From Aeromonas sanarellii (GTDB lineage: Bacteria; Pseudomonadota; Gammaproteobacteria; Enterobacterales; Aeromonadaceae), in the NCBI RefSeq assembly GCF_000820085.1, contig NZ_CDBN01000039.1, positions 25,799 through 89,798 on the forward strand: DNA of 64,000 nt, in the 5' to 3' direction. Position numbers and translations under genes: made by a program. How positions within the stretch are numbered: the stretch's first letter is position 1; every line of letters starts with the position of its first letter. Below are positions 54,509 through 62,483 of the stretch, one piece after another. Below the pieces are notes generated by a model, which had not been told where the DNA came from, did not search any database, and worked only from the letters and a program-made list of their open reading frames with translations.

Positions 54509-55138
54509 ATGAATAAAACACTAAAGTTTATTATTTTATCAAGTAGCCTACTGCTCACGGCAACTTCAGTTAATGCAGCATACTTAGCTAGTTCAGTTAA
54601 ATCAGCCGAAATCACAGCAACATACACTGACTGGGGGGATATGAAAGCTGATGGCTGGCGTTCCGCTGACAATTTTGATGATGAAAAAATGAGTCACGCA
54701 CTTCGATGGGAAGGTGAAATAAGAAATCAATACCCATGGACTAAATATGCGTTTTTACGAAAAGTTTCGGGGAGCCCATACTTCTTGGCTGACAAAAAAG
54801 AAAAGACGCTGACCTATCTTTCATTCAAAGCGCGCAGTGGCGACTATTCAGATATCGTGGTTACTTATCAGGGTGTTGATGAGGGTAAAGGCTGCTATGT
54901 TTCCATCGTCGATTCTGGAAGAATACTTGAGATTGAACGTACCAATCCATGGCCAGTCCCAGATGTATTGCCCCCACCTATTGAAGCTGTTGTGCTAAAA
55001 ACCTTGCCAGAGAATTGCGTCAACAACAGTCAACTTAACGTAATTAAAGCTAAGCAAGCTGCAGAAGATAAAAAACTAAAGCAATGGGTTGGCGAGCAAA
55101 CATTGAAAGAGCTTTGTCGACAAAACGGGAATTGCTAA
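54509..55138 (+). CDS. Exported protein of unknown function
   Basis: The 209-aa protein starts with a signal peptide (FIILSSSLLLTATSVNA) and has a mature region rich in aromatic and acidic residues (DWGDMKADGWRSADNFDDEKM), with Cys residues near the middle and end (GKGCYVSIVD, ENCVNN, LCRQNGNC) that could form disulfides in the periplasm. I recognise no family. It is AT-rich, has a GGAAGG site, and is the first of three small exported proteins in a row. Confidence 0.65.
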   Translation: MNKTLKFIILSSSLLLTATSVNAAYLASSVKSAEITATYTDWGDMKADGWRSADNFDDEKMSHALRWEGEIRNQYPWTKYAFLRKVSGSPYFLADKKEKTLTYLSFKARSGDYSDIVVTYQGVDEGKGCYVSIVDSGRILEIERTNPWPVPDVLPPPIEAVVLKTLPENCVNNSQLNVIKAKQAAEDKKLKQWVGEQTLKELCRQNGNC

Positions 55139-55223
55139 TTTTCCGCATCATGCACTTTCTTTGATTCACTTGCATAGGCTATAGCTAAGCCGAACCACTT
55201 TAAAATATCCAGGTGTAAGAGCC

Positions 55224-55664
55224 ATGAAGAAATCAATACTACCTTTATTTATGATGCTTATGTCAGGAAGTCCATTACTGTGGGCATCAGCGCCATTCAC
55301 TGGTGTACTGCCTGCGAAAGTAATAGAAAAAACAGGAACGCCATTTTGGTGTAACGAGGGTTATAGGCAACAAGGTAAATGTATCGCAACAGAAATCAGT
55401 AATCTCTCCATGATAATTGTTCGCAGTCAACCTCTTGATGGTTGTGAAGCTGGCATGTGGGGCTGGATAACATCTCCAAACTATCTACAGAAAAAATCCT
55501 TTGGCTTTACAATTACACCAGATGAAAAATTCAGTATTTCAATGAAGGACATGTGTCGACCTGGCACCATAGTTAAATTCCAACCAAACAAAAAATATAA
55601 AGGTGATGATGACTTGGTTGGTTTTTATAATGGCAAGGAAATATTCAGGTATGGGCGCGAGTAG
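55224..55664 (+). CDS. Exported protein of unknown function
   Basis: A 146-aa protein with a signal peptide (PLFMMLMSGSPLLWASA) and four cysteines in the mature part (FWCNEGYRQQGKCIA, DGCEAGMWGW, DMCRPG), likely paired in disulfide bonds. No family recognised. It follows the preceding exported protein after 85 nt and is on the same strand, so they may be co-transcribed. Confidence 0.6.
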   Translation: MKKSILPLFMMLMSGSPLLWASAPFTGVLPAKVIEKTGTPFWCNEGYRQQGKCIATEISNLSMIIVRSQPLDGCEAGMWGWITSPNYLQKKSFGFTITPDEKFSISMKDMCRPGTIVKFQPNKKYKGDDDLVGFYNGKEIFRYGRE

Positions 55665-55701
55665 TTATACAATGGGAAAAATAACAATGTGGAGTTTTGT
55701 C

Positions 55702-56145
55702 ATGAAAGACATGAATCGCTACTTATTGGCCTCAACACTGATATTCACCGCCGTGGTCTGCAATGCTCAGGAACAGCGTTACCTCGCTATCCAGCACACT
55801 GACACCGTTTATGCTAACCAAGGCATCTGTTCGTACCAGTTTTCTTTAGATAGTGGTGGCGCAGATGAGTTTGGTCATTTGTATATCACGCTGCAATTTA
55901 ATGACAAGAAGGGCAAAGCGCTGGCCGAATCAACGCTGGAAGTTGAACCCTTCGGCGGGAGTTCAGCTACTCGTTATGGCGGCGGTTTTACGGAAGTTGA
56001 TTGCGGACAGGTTGAGCAAGCCAAATCCATCGCAATTATTCAGGCGACCGAGGTACTGGCACACAACCAAGTAGCCCGACTGCCGGTATCAACCTTCACT
56101 CCCGAGTTCCATCAACCCCTGAAAATCACCGTGGGCGGCAATTAA
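55702..56145 (+). CDS. Exported protein of unknown function
   Basis: The 147-aa protein starts at the ATG at 55702, which has GGAG seven nt upstream; the frame stays open earlier but without a site. A signal peptide (YLLASTLIFTAVVCNA) leads a mature part with two Cys (GICSYQF and EVDCGQ) and beta-rich character. No family recognised. A good terminator follows at 56171-56201, so it is the end of the three-gene exported set. Confidence 0.6.
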   Translation: MKDMNRYLLASTLIFTAVVCNAQEQRYLAIQHTDTVYANQGICSYQFSLDSGGADEFGHLYITLQFNDKKGKALAESTLEVEPFGGSSATRYGGGFTEVDCGQVEQAKSIAIIQATEVLAHNQVARLPVSTFTPEFHQPLKITVGGN

Positions 56146-56170
56146 TCCGCTCAGGAAAAACAAAGCCAAA

Positions 56171-56201
56171 GGGCGTCACCGTAATGGTGACGCCCTTTTT
56201 C
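56171..56201 (+). terminator. Rho-independent terminator after the exported-protein genes
   Basis: gggcgtcacc-gtaat-ggtgacgccc followed by five Ts. It lies 26 nt after the stop and about 30 nt before the next start codon. Confidence 0.88.
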
Positions 56202-56232
56202 ATTTCCAACCCTTGATGAGGATCATCACCCC

Positions 56233-56811
56233 ATGTCACGACATTTCATTATCGGCGATCACTTGGTAACACCACGGTCTGAAGGACACCATCATGGCAT
56301 CTTTGTTGGCCATGAACAGGTCATTCACTGTCTACCATCCCCTTCCGGTGAGGACTCCGGCCAACTGGCGCTGACATCCTTGGCTCAATTCAGTCAGCAC
56401 AACACCATTGAGGTCAGGCCCCATGCTCAACGCCTGTTCAGTCGAGAGGAAAGCCTGACACGGGCTTACGACCGACTCAGTGAAGGAGAGCAGGGCCAGC
56501 CGTTTGCCAACAGTGAGCTGTTTGTCACTTGGTGTATTGAAGGGATTCAGCATCCCCCCAAGCTGCTGCAGACCGCTGTAGCAACGGTGGTGGCTGCCGA
56601 AGTCGCTCGTCACACGTTAAGCAAGGCGGCCACCAGTGCAACGGCAGGACTTGCTGCCAGCACCCTAGCCACAGCAGCTGGAGGTAGTGGCGCTGCTGCA
56701 ACGGTAGTATCGGTGACCGGTATTGCCACAGCCCCGTTGTTAGCTCCTCTTGCCGTGGGCGCCGTCGCAGCCTATGGCGTCAGCAAACTGTGGGATTGGT
56801 TAAACGACTGA
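56233..56811 (+). CDS. LRAT-like domain protein with hydrophobic C-terminus
   Basis: A 192-aa protein. Residues 5-35 (IIGDHLVTPRSEGHHHGIFVGHEQVIHC) match the H-box of the LRAT/NlpC-P60 thiol-hydrolase fold, and NSELFVTWCIEG near residue 100-110 supplies the likely catalytic Cys. From residue 120 onward it is Ala/Gly/Val-rich with two or three potential TM helices and ends KLWDWLND. The catalytic domain probably faces the cytosol and the tail anchors it in the membrane. Role unknown; acyltransferase or thioesterase activity on lipids is possible. Confidence 0.72.
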   Translation: MSRHFIIGDHLVTPRSEGHHHGIFVGHEQVIHCLPSPSGEDSGQLALTSLAQFSQHNTIEVRPHAQRLFSREESLTRAYDRLSEGEQGQPFANSELFVTWCIEGIQHPPKLLQTAVATVVAAEVARHTLSKAATSATAGLAASTLATAAGGSGAAATVVSVTGIATAPLLAPLAVGAVAAYGVSKLWDWLND

Positions 56812-56872
56812 CCCATCACTTCAAAGCAAAACGCAGGGGTGCTCTCCTGCTGGAACTCAATGAGGAAACACC

Positions 56873-57298
56873 ATGATCATTCCCTTTTTCCGGGACGGCT
56901 TTGCCCTGCCCGTTGACCAAGCATTGCTGGTTCTGCTCAACCAAGAAATCGCTAAAACCGAGCTCAATATCGAACGCTTAACCCAACTGACCTTCAACTT
57001 TCGCAACCCCGGCTACAGTGCTGAGCAAGGCGGCGTGCACCCGGTCGAGATCCGCCTGATCCGTGGGCTTGATGGCTGGCTGTTCGATTACGTCACCGAC
57101 TTCAGCTACCAGGGGCAGGGCCAAGATGCTGAGCTCTGCAAGGAGCTCGATTTCAACTTCCTCGATGGGGAACACACCATGTTGGGCTGGGGATCGCTGC
57201 GGCTGGCCGAAGCGCGGGAGTTGTTCGATATCTGGCAGAGCAACTTCATTGCCTATTGCCGGTTGGAGTGTTTCAGCGTCACGGTCGCAGGAGATTAG
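56873..57298 (+). CDS. DUF2787 family protein
   Basis: The 141-aa protein shows the DUF2787 pattern: FNFRNPGYSAEQGGVHPVEIRLIR, ITDF-like YVTDFSYQGQG and ELCKELDFNFLDGEH. Members are found on integrative elements of Vibrio and Aeromonas and have no assigned function. It lies nine nt before the next gene, in a run of small unknowns that leads to radC. Confidence 0.8.
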   Translation: MIIPFFRDGFALPVDQALLVLLNQEIAKTELNIERLTQLTFNFRNPGYSAEQGGVHPVEIRLIRGLDGWLFDYVTDFSYQGQGQDAELCKELDFNFLDGEHTMLGWGSLRLAEARELFDIWQSNFIAYCRLECFSVTVAGD

Positions 57299-57307
57299 GA
57301 GGACACG

Positions 57308-57718
57308 ATGAGCCAAGAATTAGCGCTCTCCCACTACTCACGTCAGTGGTTGGGACAAGTTGCCGCCAACGCCAAGCTAACCCCCACTCGTAGTGGTCAG
57401 CGTTGGCTGCTTCACCTGACACCTGATAGCCCACCAGCCCGAACAGTCACCTTACAAGTGCGCTGGTCTGGAGTGCAGTGGCAACTGCACTCCCTGATCA
57501 ATGCCGAGGACTGGCACACCATGAGCCAGCCGAGAGATGAAATCTGCATTGACCCCAAGCGAAGTTGTTTCTGGCATTGCCAAGCAGGGCCGGTGCCGCT
57601 CACCGAGCAACCCCGTGTACTGGCCAACTTTCTGGCTGACCTGCAGCGCATCTGCATCCATCGCGGCTATGCGGTGGAGAGTGACCCCATCCCTGACCAG
57701 GAGACCGAAGATGATTAA
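57308..57718 (+). CDS. Hypothetical protein
   Basis: This 136-aa protein has no recognised family. It is soluble, Trp- and Gln-rich (RSGQRWLLHLT, QVRWSGVQWQLHSL, CFWHCQAG) and has an acidic end (ETEDD). It is translationally coupled to the next gene, whose ATG at 57711 overlaps its stop. Its placement between DUF2787 and radC suggests an accessory element function. Confidence 0.6.
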   Translation: MSQELALSHYSRQWLGQVAANAKLTPTRSGQRWLLHLTPDSPPARTVTLQVRWSGVQWQLHSLINAEDWHTMSQPRDEICIDPKRSCFWHCQAGPVPLTEQPRVLANFLADLQRICIHRGYAVESDPIPDQETEDD

Positions 57719-57968
57719 CGCCGTGATCGCCATCGAGCTGGAGGCTTATCTTGAACACGATGGTCAGATTGAAGTGGTGCATGACCAAGGCCTGCCGGTG
57801 GACGGTTATACCCTCTACCTGCGCTATGAAAACGAACGGGGCGATGCACTGGCGCAATGGCTGTGCGATCATCCGGATCACCGCTGGCTAACCCAGTTAG
57901 GCACCATGCTCGCCACCAGTTACCACATTCCGCTACACGACTACACCCCGCACACCTTGGCGACCTGA
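57711..57968 (+). CDS. Small hypothetical protein
   Basis: An 85-aa protein starting at the ATG at 57711 (MINAVIAIELEAYLEHDGQIEVV), inside the end of the previous gene, with GGAG 8 nt upstream. Acidic and soluble, no recognised family. It is chosen over a longer in-frame reading because that reading lies entirely over the previous gene. Confidence 0.55.
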   Translation: MINAVIAIELEAYLEHDGQIEVVHDQGLPVDGYTLYLRYENERGDALAQWLCDHPDHRWLTQLGTMLATSYHIPLHDYTPHTLAT

Positions 57969-58079
57969 ACACAGCCAACCAAGCCTGCGGTCACACCCCA
58001 TTCAGTAACCTATTAACCAACAACTTCGCCTACCCTGCCGCATCCAACGCTGTGGGACGATGGCGTATGGGGCCTAATC

Positions 58080-58580
58080 ATGTTGCATCACAAACTGATC
58101 GCCGGGGAGCAACCCGGCACTTACCTCGTCACCGATCTGGTTAATGAAGATGAGCTGTTGACCATCGCCAACCAGATTGCTCGCCAGAAACTCGCCAAGG
58201 GGGTCGCCATCACCGATAAACACGTGGCCCATCAGGCCCTGCAAGGACTGCTGCAAACACGGGATCGCGAAGTGTTCGCAGCAGTGTTCCTCGATAACCA
58301 GCACCGGATCCTGGCCTACGAGGAGCTGTTCCTTGGCACCCTGTCCGCTGCAACCGTCTATTCCCGTGAAGTGGTCAAGCGAGCGTTGCACCACAATGCC
58401 GCAGCTCTGATGCTGGTGCATAACCACCCGTCAGGTCACCCGGAACCAAGTCGAGCAGACATCGAGATCACCCAGCGTATGCATAGTGCGCTAGAGCTGG
58501 TCGATATCCGGTTCCTGGATCATCTGGTGGTTGCCACAGAGGGGATTGTATCGTTGGCCGAGAGAGAGCACTTGGGTTGA
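58080..58580 (+). CDS. radC: RadC-family JAB-domain protein
   Basis: The 166-aa protein has the MPN/JAB metal motif HNHPSGHPEPSRADIEIT (HxHPSG-x-PxPSxxD) with the preceding SREVVKRALHHNAAALMLVHN, and the N-terminal segment VFAAVFLDNQHRILAYEELFLGTLSAA, as in RadC. It lacks the N-terminal helix-hairpin-helix part of chromosomal RadC, as is usual for copies on mobile elements. These are plausible accessory nucleases or proteases of unknown role. Confidence 0.9.
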   Translation: MLHHKLIAGEQPGTYLVTDLVNEDELLTIANQIARQKLAKGVAITDKHVAHQALQGLLQTRDREVFAAVFLDNQHRILAYEELFLGTLSAATVYSREVVKRALHHNAAALMLVHNHPSGHPEPSRADIEITQRMHSALELVDIRFLDHLVVATEGIVSLAEREHLG

Positions 58581-58651
58581 GCACTCCCGCTGTGGTTCAG
58601 CCACTATCTTTGTTAGACTGCGTAGCCTGATTTTGGCCTGGAGACCCGAAC

Positions 58652-58954
58652 ATGAAACTTCTCAACACCTACGAGACAAAAGAAGACGGCGAAGCAGCAC
58701 TAGCTAAAATCAATGAACCCAAACGACTGGCTAGTGAACGAGACAGTACTGAGGTGATTTATAACCTTTTTGGCACACCAAGCTGGGGGAATTTCTATAA
58801 GCTAGGCATGTTTGACTTGGATACTCTCAGAACGATCGTGGAGAACAAGAGAAATGGACAGCCTTATGATGAAAAAAAACACAGTGAAATCATTATGATG
58901 CTTCGATATGCATCCAGTACTTTTGAGCTAACTATCCCTGAACACTGGGAGTAG
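58652..58954 (+). CDS. Small hypothetical protein
   Basis: A 100-aa soluble protein (MKLLNTYETKEDGEAALAKIN and later LFGTPSWGNFYKLGMFDLDTLRTIVENKRNGQPYD) with GGAG before its ATG. No family recognised. It is the last intact gene before the IS remnant. Confidence 0.55.
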   Translation: MKLLNTYETKEDGEAALAKINEPKRLASERDSTEVIYNLFGTPSWGNFYKLGMFDLDTLRTIVENKRNGQPYDEKKHSEIIMMLRYASSTFELTIPEHWE

Positions 58955-59061
58955 CAATCGAAACCAAAGTCACTTGCTATCTCACCTTAACACATCTTGG
59001 TATCTTTCTATTCCTGTGAGGTTTAAATGACGGCGGCCGTAGGGACTGCGGTATTATGCCC

Positions 59062-59873
59062 GGCCTTGTTGCTTGGAGTGGGGGAATTATTTGCAATCTC
59101 GGTGAGCTGATCCTGTCGAGCAAGCATCGAGTTCATCAGATAAGTAAGCACAAGATCAACAAACCAAGCCTAGATGCAACGTGCTTCGTTGACCACTGCA
59201 TATGGATGGACGAACAGGCTATTACTCTGTGTTCCATTGTTACTGAGGGCGGGGTAATGCCGTTGCCGATGTTACCAGCTTAAAGCTGCATTAGAAATGC
59301 GCGCCAACCCCGTCGACATATTCAATACCGCTTTCCCAGTCAAAGCTCCGTGGCTCACAGAAGCATTAATGCCACCAGTCTTAAGGTTTATGGCTCAGGT
59401 GAATGGAAAATGCTCGAGCAAAGCAAGGAGAAGCAGCGTGCGTGGCACAATCGCCACTTGACTGTGGATGCCGCAACCCATACTGGAGACGGTGGTGTCT
59501 ATGACACCAAAAACTGTCATGTGATCTTCTGTAAAAGATAGGGGCGAAAACCATCACACCACCGAGAAAGAGCCGGCACTGTGGGAGGATAGTCCTCCTT
59601 GCAACTAGTGGAGGCAACATTCAAAAACGCTGAACTGAAGCAATGAAAGCAGGACTGCGGCTATCACCAGCGCTCAATAGCTAAAACCGCCATGTACTCG
59701 TTCAAGCAACTCATCAGGCTGACGCTAAGCCAGCGGAACGACAACGCCAAAATGGGAGAAATTTTGGCCGGAGTGAGGGCGATAAACAAGCTCATAGCAC
59801 TTGGTCTGCCTGTTCGACAGCTAGTAGCAGGCTGGTGAATGGCTATCCGACTTTAGATTCTATCAACAAGGCC
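59062..59873 (+). pseudogene. Decayed IS5/IS903-like insertion sequence with broken transposase
   Basis: Three frames together give a degraded DDE transposase: WMDEQAI near 59200-59220, SINATSLKVYGSGEWK and HNRHLTVDAATH near 59360-59480, GGVYDTKNCH near 59490, and a C-terminal MYSFKQLIRLTLSQRNDNAKMGE...GLPVRQ near 59690-59820, all recognisable from IS5/IS903 enzymes. Stops and frameshifts separate them. The ends resemble inverted repeats: ggccttgttg at 59062 and caacaaggcc at 59864-59873. No target duplication is evident. At 812 bp it is shorter than the usual 1.05 kb, so internal sequence has been lost. Confidence 0.75.
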
Positions 59874-59947
59874 ATTCTGTGCCCGCAGTTTTTAGCTTTA
59901 AACCACAACAGAAACATTACACAACCTTAAATTATCCCCAAACGAGA

Positions 59948-59963
59948 CTGTATACATGTACAG
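59948..59963 (+). promoter_or_regulatory. LexA-like SOS box
   Basis: ctg-tatacatgta-cag has the CTG-N10-CAG form and matches the E. coli-type LexA consensus (CTGTATATATATACAG) at 14 of 16 positions. It lies 48 nt in front of the methyltransferase ATG. Confidence 0.65.
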
Positions 59964-59979
59964 CAACCTTGAATTATAC

Positions 59980-59995
59980 TTGTATAAATGAACAG
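59980..59995 (+). promoter_or_regulatory. Second, weaker LexA-like box
   Basis: ttg-tataaatgaa-cag differs from CTG-N10-CAG at the first base and is less palindromic inside. It starts 32 bp after the first box, about three helical turns, as in tandem SOS operators. It lies 15 nt before the methyltransferase ATG and overlaps TATACT, a possible -10. Confidence 0.45.
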
Positions 59996-60010
59996 TACTT
60001 GGAGTTACAG

Positions 60011-62437
60011 ATGAATAGTTCACAGCTAAATTTTAATAAAGAGTTATTGGTAGCCCCAAAACATGTGACGCACACTGGCGGCAAAGGAGAATACCTTCAC
60101 GACTGGTATGCATATCTTGAAGGCTATTCATCCGAGTTTGTCCGTTCAGTTCAGAGCACTTACATGCCAAAAGCATCTAGTATTTTGGAACCATTTGCTG
60201 GTGTAGGAACGACTCCTTTAACCCTTTCACTTCTAGGAATTAAAACATTTTACAGCGAAATAAATCCAGCAATGAGGAAAGTAATCAATGCTAAATTAAA
60301 CATTGCTGCATTACCTAAAACAAAAAAGCTAAGCCTGTATAATGAGATAATGCAGTTATCTGAAAACTTACCTGTTTTGTATCTCGAGCATGCTGAGAAT
60401 AAAATTCTAAGAGAACACTACAGGGCAGCATTTAAAGATAGCATTTATTGTGATGACAATATGTTCTCTAAAATATTAAAGATGAGAACACTAAATGATG
60501 AATTATTAACAAAGAACCCAATTCTGGGTCTTGCACTTGAAGTAGCAGTGATTTCAAAGCTCATAGTTTGTTCTCGATTAAAGCGTGCTGGTGATGTTAG
60601 ATTCAAGACGCCAAAAGAGCTCGCAAATGGACTCCCTGAATTTGTCTGCTCAGTTCAAAAACAGCTGATGTTAATGGCTGATGATTGCTTAAGATGCCCA
60701 ACATCATTGTCTGAAGCGAAGTTAGTTGCTCATAATGCAAAACAACTTCATGAACTAAAACCACTTGGTGTTGATGGTGTGATAACTAGCCCTCCATATT
60801 TAAATGGAACAAACTATTTTCGAAATACGAAATTAGAGCTGTGGTACATGGGCTTTATTACTACAGATAATTGCTTGCGTGGTTTTCGTGATCAGGTTGT
60901 AACGTCAGGCATTAATGATGTTACGAAGAATAAAGGAAATTTAGTCCACCCTGCAGCTCAGGCAGTCGTTTCTGAGCTTGAAGCTAATGCATATGATGCT
61001 CGGATATCCAAAATGGCAGCCGGTTATTTTGAAGAAATGGGACTCGTATTCAAAGGACTATCTAAACACATGAAAGTTGGTGGCATAGCAGCAATTGACA
61101 TCGGAGATTCGTTGTATGGTGGAGTTCATGTACCTACTCACAACATCTTGAGTGAGATAGCAAAAGACTCTAGTTTTGTTACAATTGATATTGTCAAGCT
61201 TAGAGAACGTAAATCAAAGTCTGGAGCTCCTTTGACGCAATCCCTAATTGTACTTGAGAAAGTAGATGTAAATAAAGTCTCTATCGCAGGGGCTAACATT
61301 CAACGTTGTGATATTCCTCATAAATGGAATATGTTCAAAGAGGCATTACCTCATTTACAACACCCTTACTCAAAGCGTAACTGGGGCAATAATCTTCACT
61401 CAATCTGTTCGTATCAAGGCAAGATGAAGCCTGCCTTAGCATTTAAACTTGTAGAAGCATTCTCAAACGTTGGCGATAAAGTATTAGACCCATTTAGTGG
61501 TTCTGGCACAATCCCATTTGAAGCCGCACTGAATGGTCGTCTATCATTTGGGATGGATATTGGGTTGCTGGCAACTAGCTTAAGTAATGCCAAAATGAAG
61601 CGGCCAAACAAAGATAAGGTTACTGAAATAATCGCAGCACTAGAGCTATCTATTGCTAACTCTGAACCTAGCTACGAGTCGATAAAAGATGCAAACGAAG
61701 TTAATTTCAACAAAACCATACCCGAGTATTTTCAAAAAGATACATTTAAGGAAATACTATGTGCCAGAGATTTCTTCATAAAAAACCACGACGCACAATC
61801 AGCAGAATGGTCTCTTGTTATGTCATGTATGATGCACATACTTCATGGTAATAGACCATACGCTTTGAGTCGGACAAGTCATCCAATCACGCCGTATGCT
61901 CCATCTGGTGATTTCATTTACAAGAATTTGATTGAAAAACTATGGACTAAAGTTAATAAATCGCTGGAAACTGAAGTTCCAGAGCAGTTCATTGATGGGC
62001 ATTGTTTTCAAGCCGATATTCTTGCCAAATGGCCAGAAGAAATTAAAGAGTTAGATGCAATCATCACATCACCTCCATTCTTCGATAGTACTAAGTTCTA
62101 TATGACGAACTGGATGAGATATTGGTTTTGCGGATGGACTAGAGAGGACTTCGACACTCAACCAAAAAGTTTTGTTGAAGTGATCCAGAAGAAATCTTTT
62201 GATGCTTATGACTTTATTTTTCAACAATGCCATGAACGGTTAAAGACTGGTGGTTATGCAGTTTTCCACTTAGGTCATTCAGAGAAATGTGATATGGCAG
62301 ACTCTCTAAGACCTTACGCTGAAAAATATTTTGAAGTTATCGATATTTTTACCGAATCCGTTGAACACTGTGAAAAACACGGCATTGCTGATAAAGGTGG
62401 AGTGAAAGGTCATCAGTACTTGGTACTTCGGAAGTAA
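60011..62437 (+). CDS. DNA methyltransferase with two catalytic domains
   Basis: The 808-aa protein contains two complete amino-methyltransferase cores. The first has motif I EPFAGVGTT (residues 60-68) and motif IV TSPPY (259-263); the second has DPFSGSGT (493-500) and TSPPF (686-690). Both have motif I before IV. S-PPY/F cores modify N4-cytosine or N6-adenine. A two-domain methylase would suit an asymmetric recognition site, as in type IIS systems. The ATG at 60011 has GGAG upstream. The gene is AT-rich, lies downstream of the IS remnant and faces an HNH endonuclease gene. Confidence 0.88.
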   Translation: MNSSQLNFNKELLVAPKHVTHTGGKGEYLHDWYAYLEGYSSEFVRSVQSTYMPKASSILEPFAGVGTTPLTLSLLGIKTFYSEINPAMRKVINAKLNIAALPKTKKLSLYNEIMQLSENLPVLYLEHAENKILREHYRAAFKDSIYCDDNMFSKILKMRTLNDELLTKNPILGLALEVAVISKLIVCSRLKRAGDVRFKTPKELANGLPEFVCSVQKQLMLMADDCLRCPTSLSEAKLVAHNAKQLHELKPLGVDGVITSPPYLNGTNYFRNTKLELWYMGFITTDNCLRGFRDQVVTSGINDVTKNKGNLVHPAAQAVVSELEANAYDARISKMAAGYFEEMGLVFKGLSKHMKVGGIAAIDIGDSLYGGVHVPTHNILSEIAKDSSFVTIDIVKLRERKSKSGAPLTQSLIVLEKVDVNKVSIAGANIQRCDIPHKWNMFKEALPHLQHPYSKRNWGNNLHSICSYQGKMKPALAFKLVEAFSNVGDKVLDPFSGSGTIPFEAALNGRLSFGMDIGLLATSLSNAKMKRPNKDKVTEIIAALELSIANSEPSYESIKDANEVNFNKTIPEYFQKDTFKEILCARDFFIKNHDAQSAEWSLVMSCMMHILHGNRPYALSRTSHPITPYAPSGDFIYKNLIEKLWTKVNKSLETEVPEQFIDGHCFQADILAKWPEEIKELDAIITSPPFFDSTKFYMTNWMRYWFCGWTREDFDTQPKSFVEVIQKKSFDAYDFIFQQCHERLKTGGYAVFHLGHSEKCDMADSLRPYAEKYFEVIDIFTESVEHCEKHGIADKGGVKGHQYLVLRK

Positions 62438-62451
62438 CCATCACATGGAAC

Positions 62452-62475
62452 AAGGGTAGGAGCACTCCTACCCTT
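62452..62475. terminator. Bidirectional stem-loop between the methyltransferase and HNH genes
   Basis: aagggtaggag / ctcctaccctt is an 11-bp perfect stem lying between the two convergent stops. It can end both transcripts, although the T-tracts are short. Confidence 0.75.
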
Positions 62476-62483
62476 ATTGCATC

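Noticed and set aside
59056..59283. 75-codon frame as an independent gene
   Set aside because: Its C-terminal half aligns with the N-terminal part of IS5-type transposases and it stops early, so it belongs to the decayed IS.
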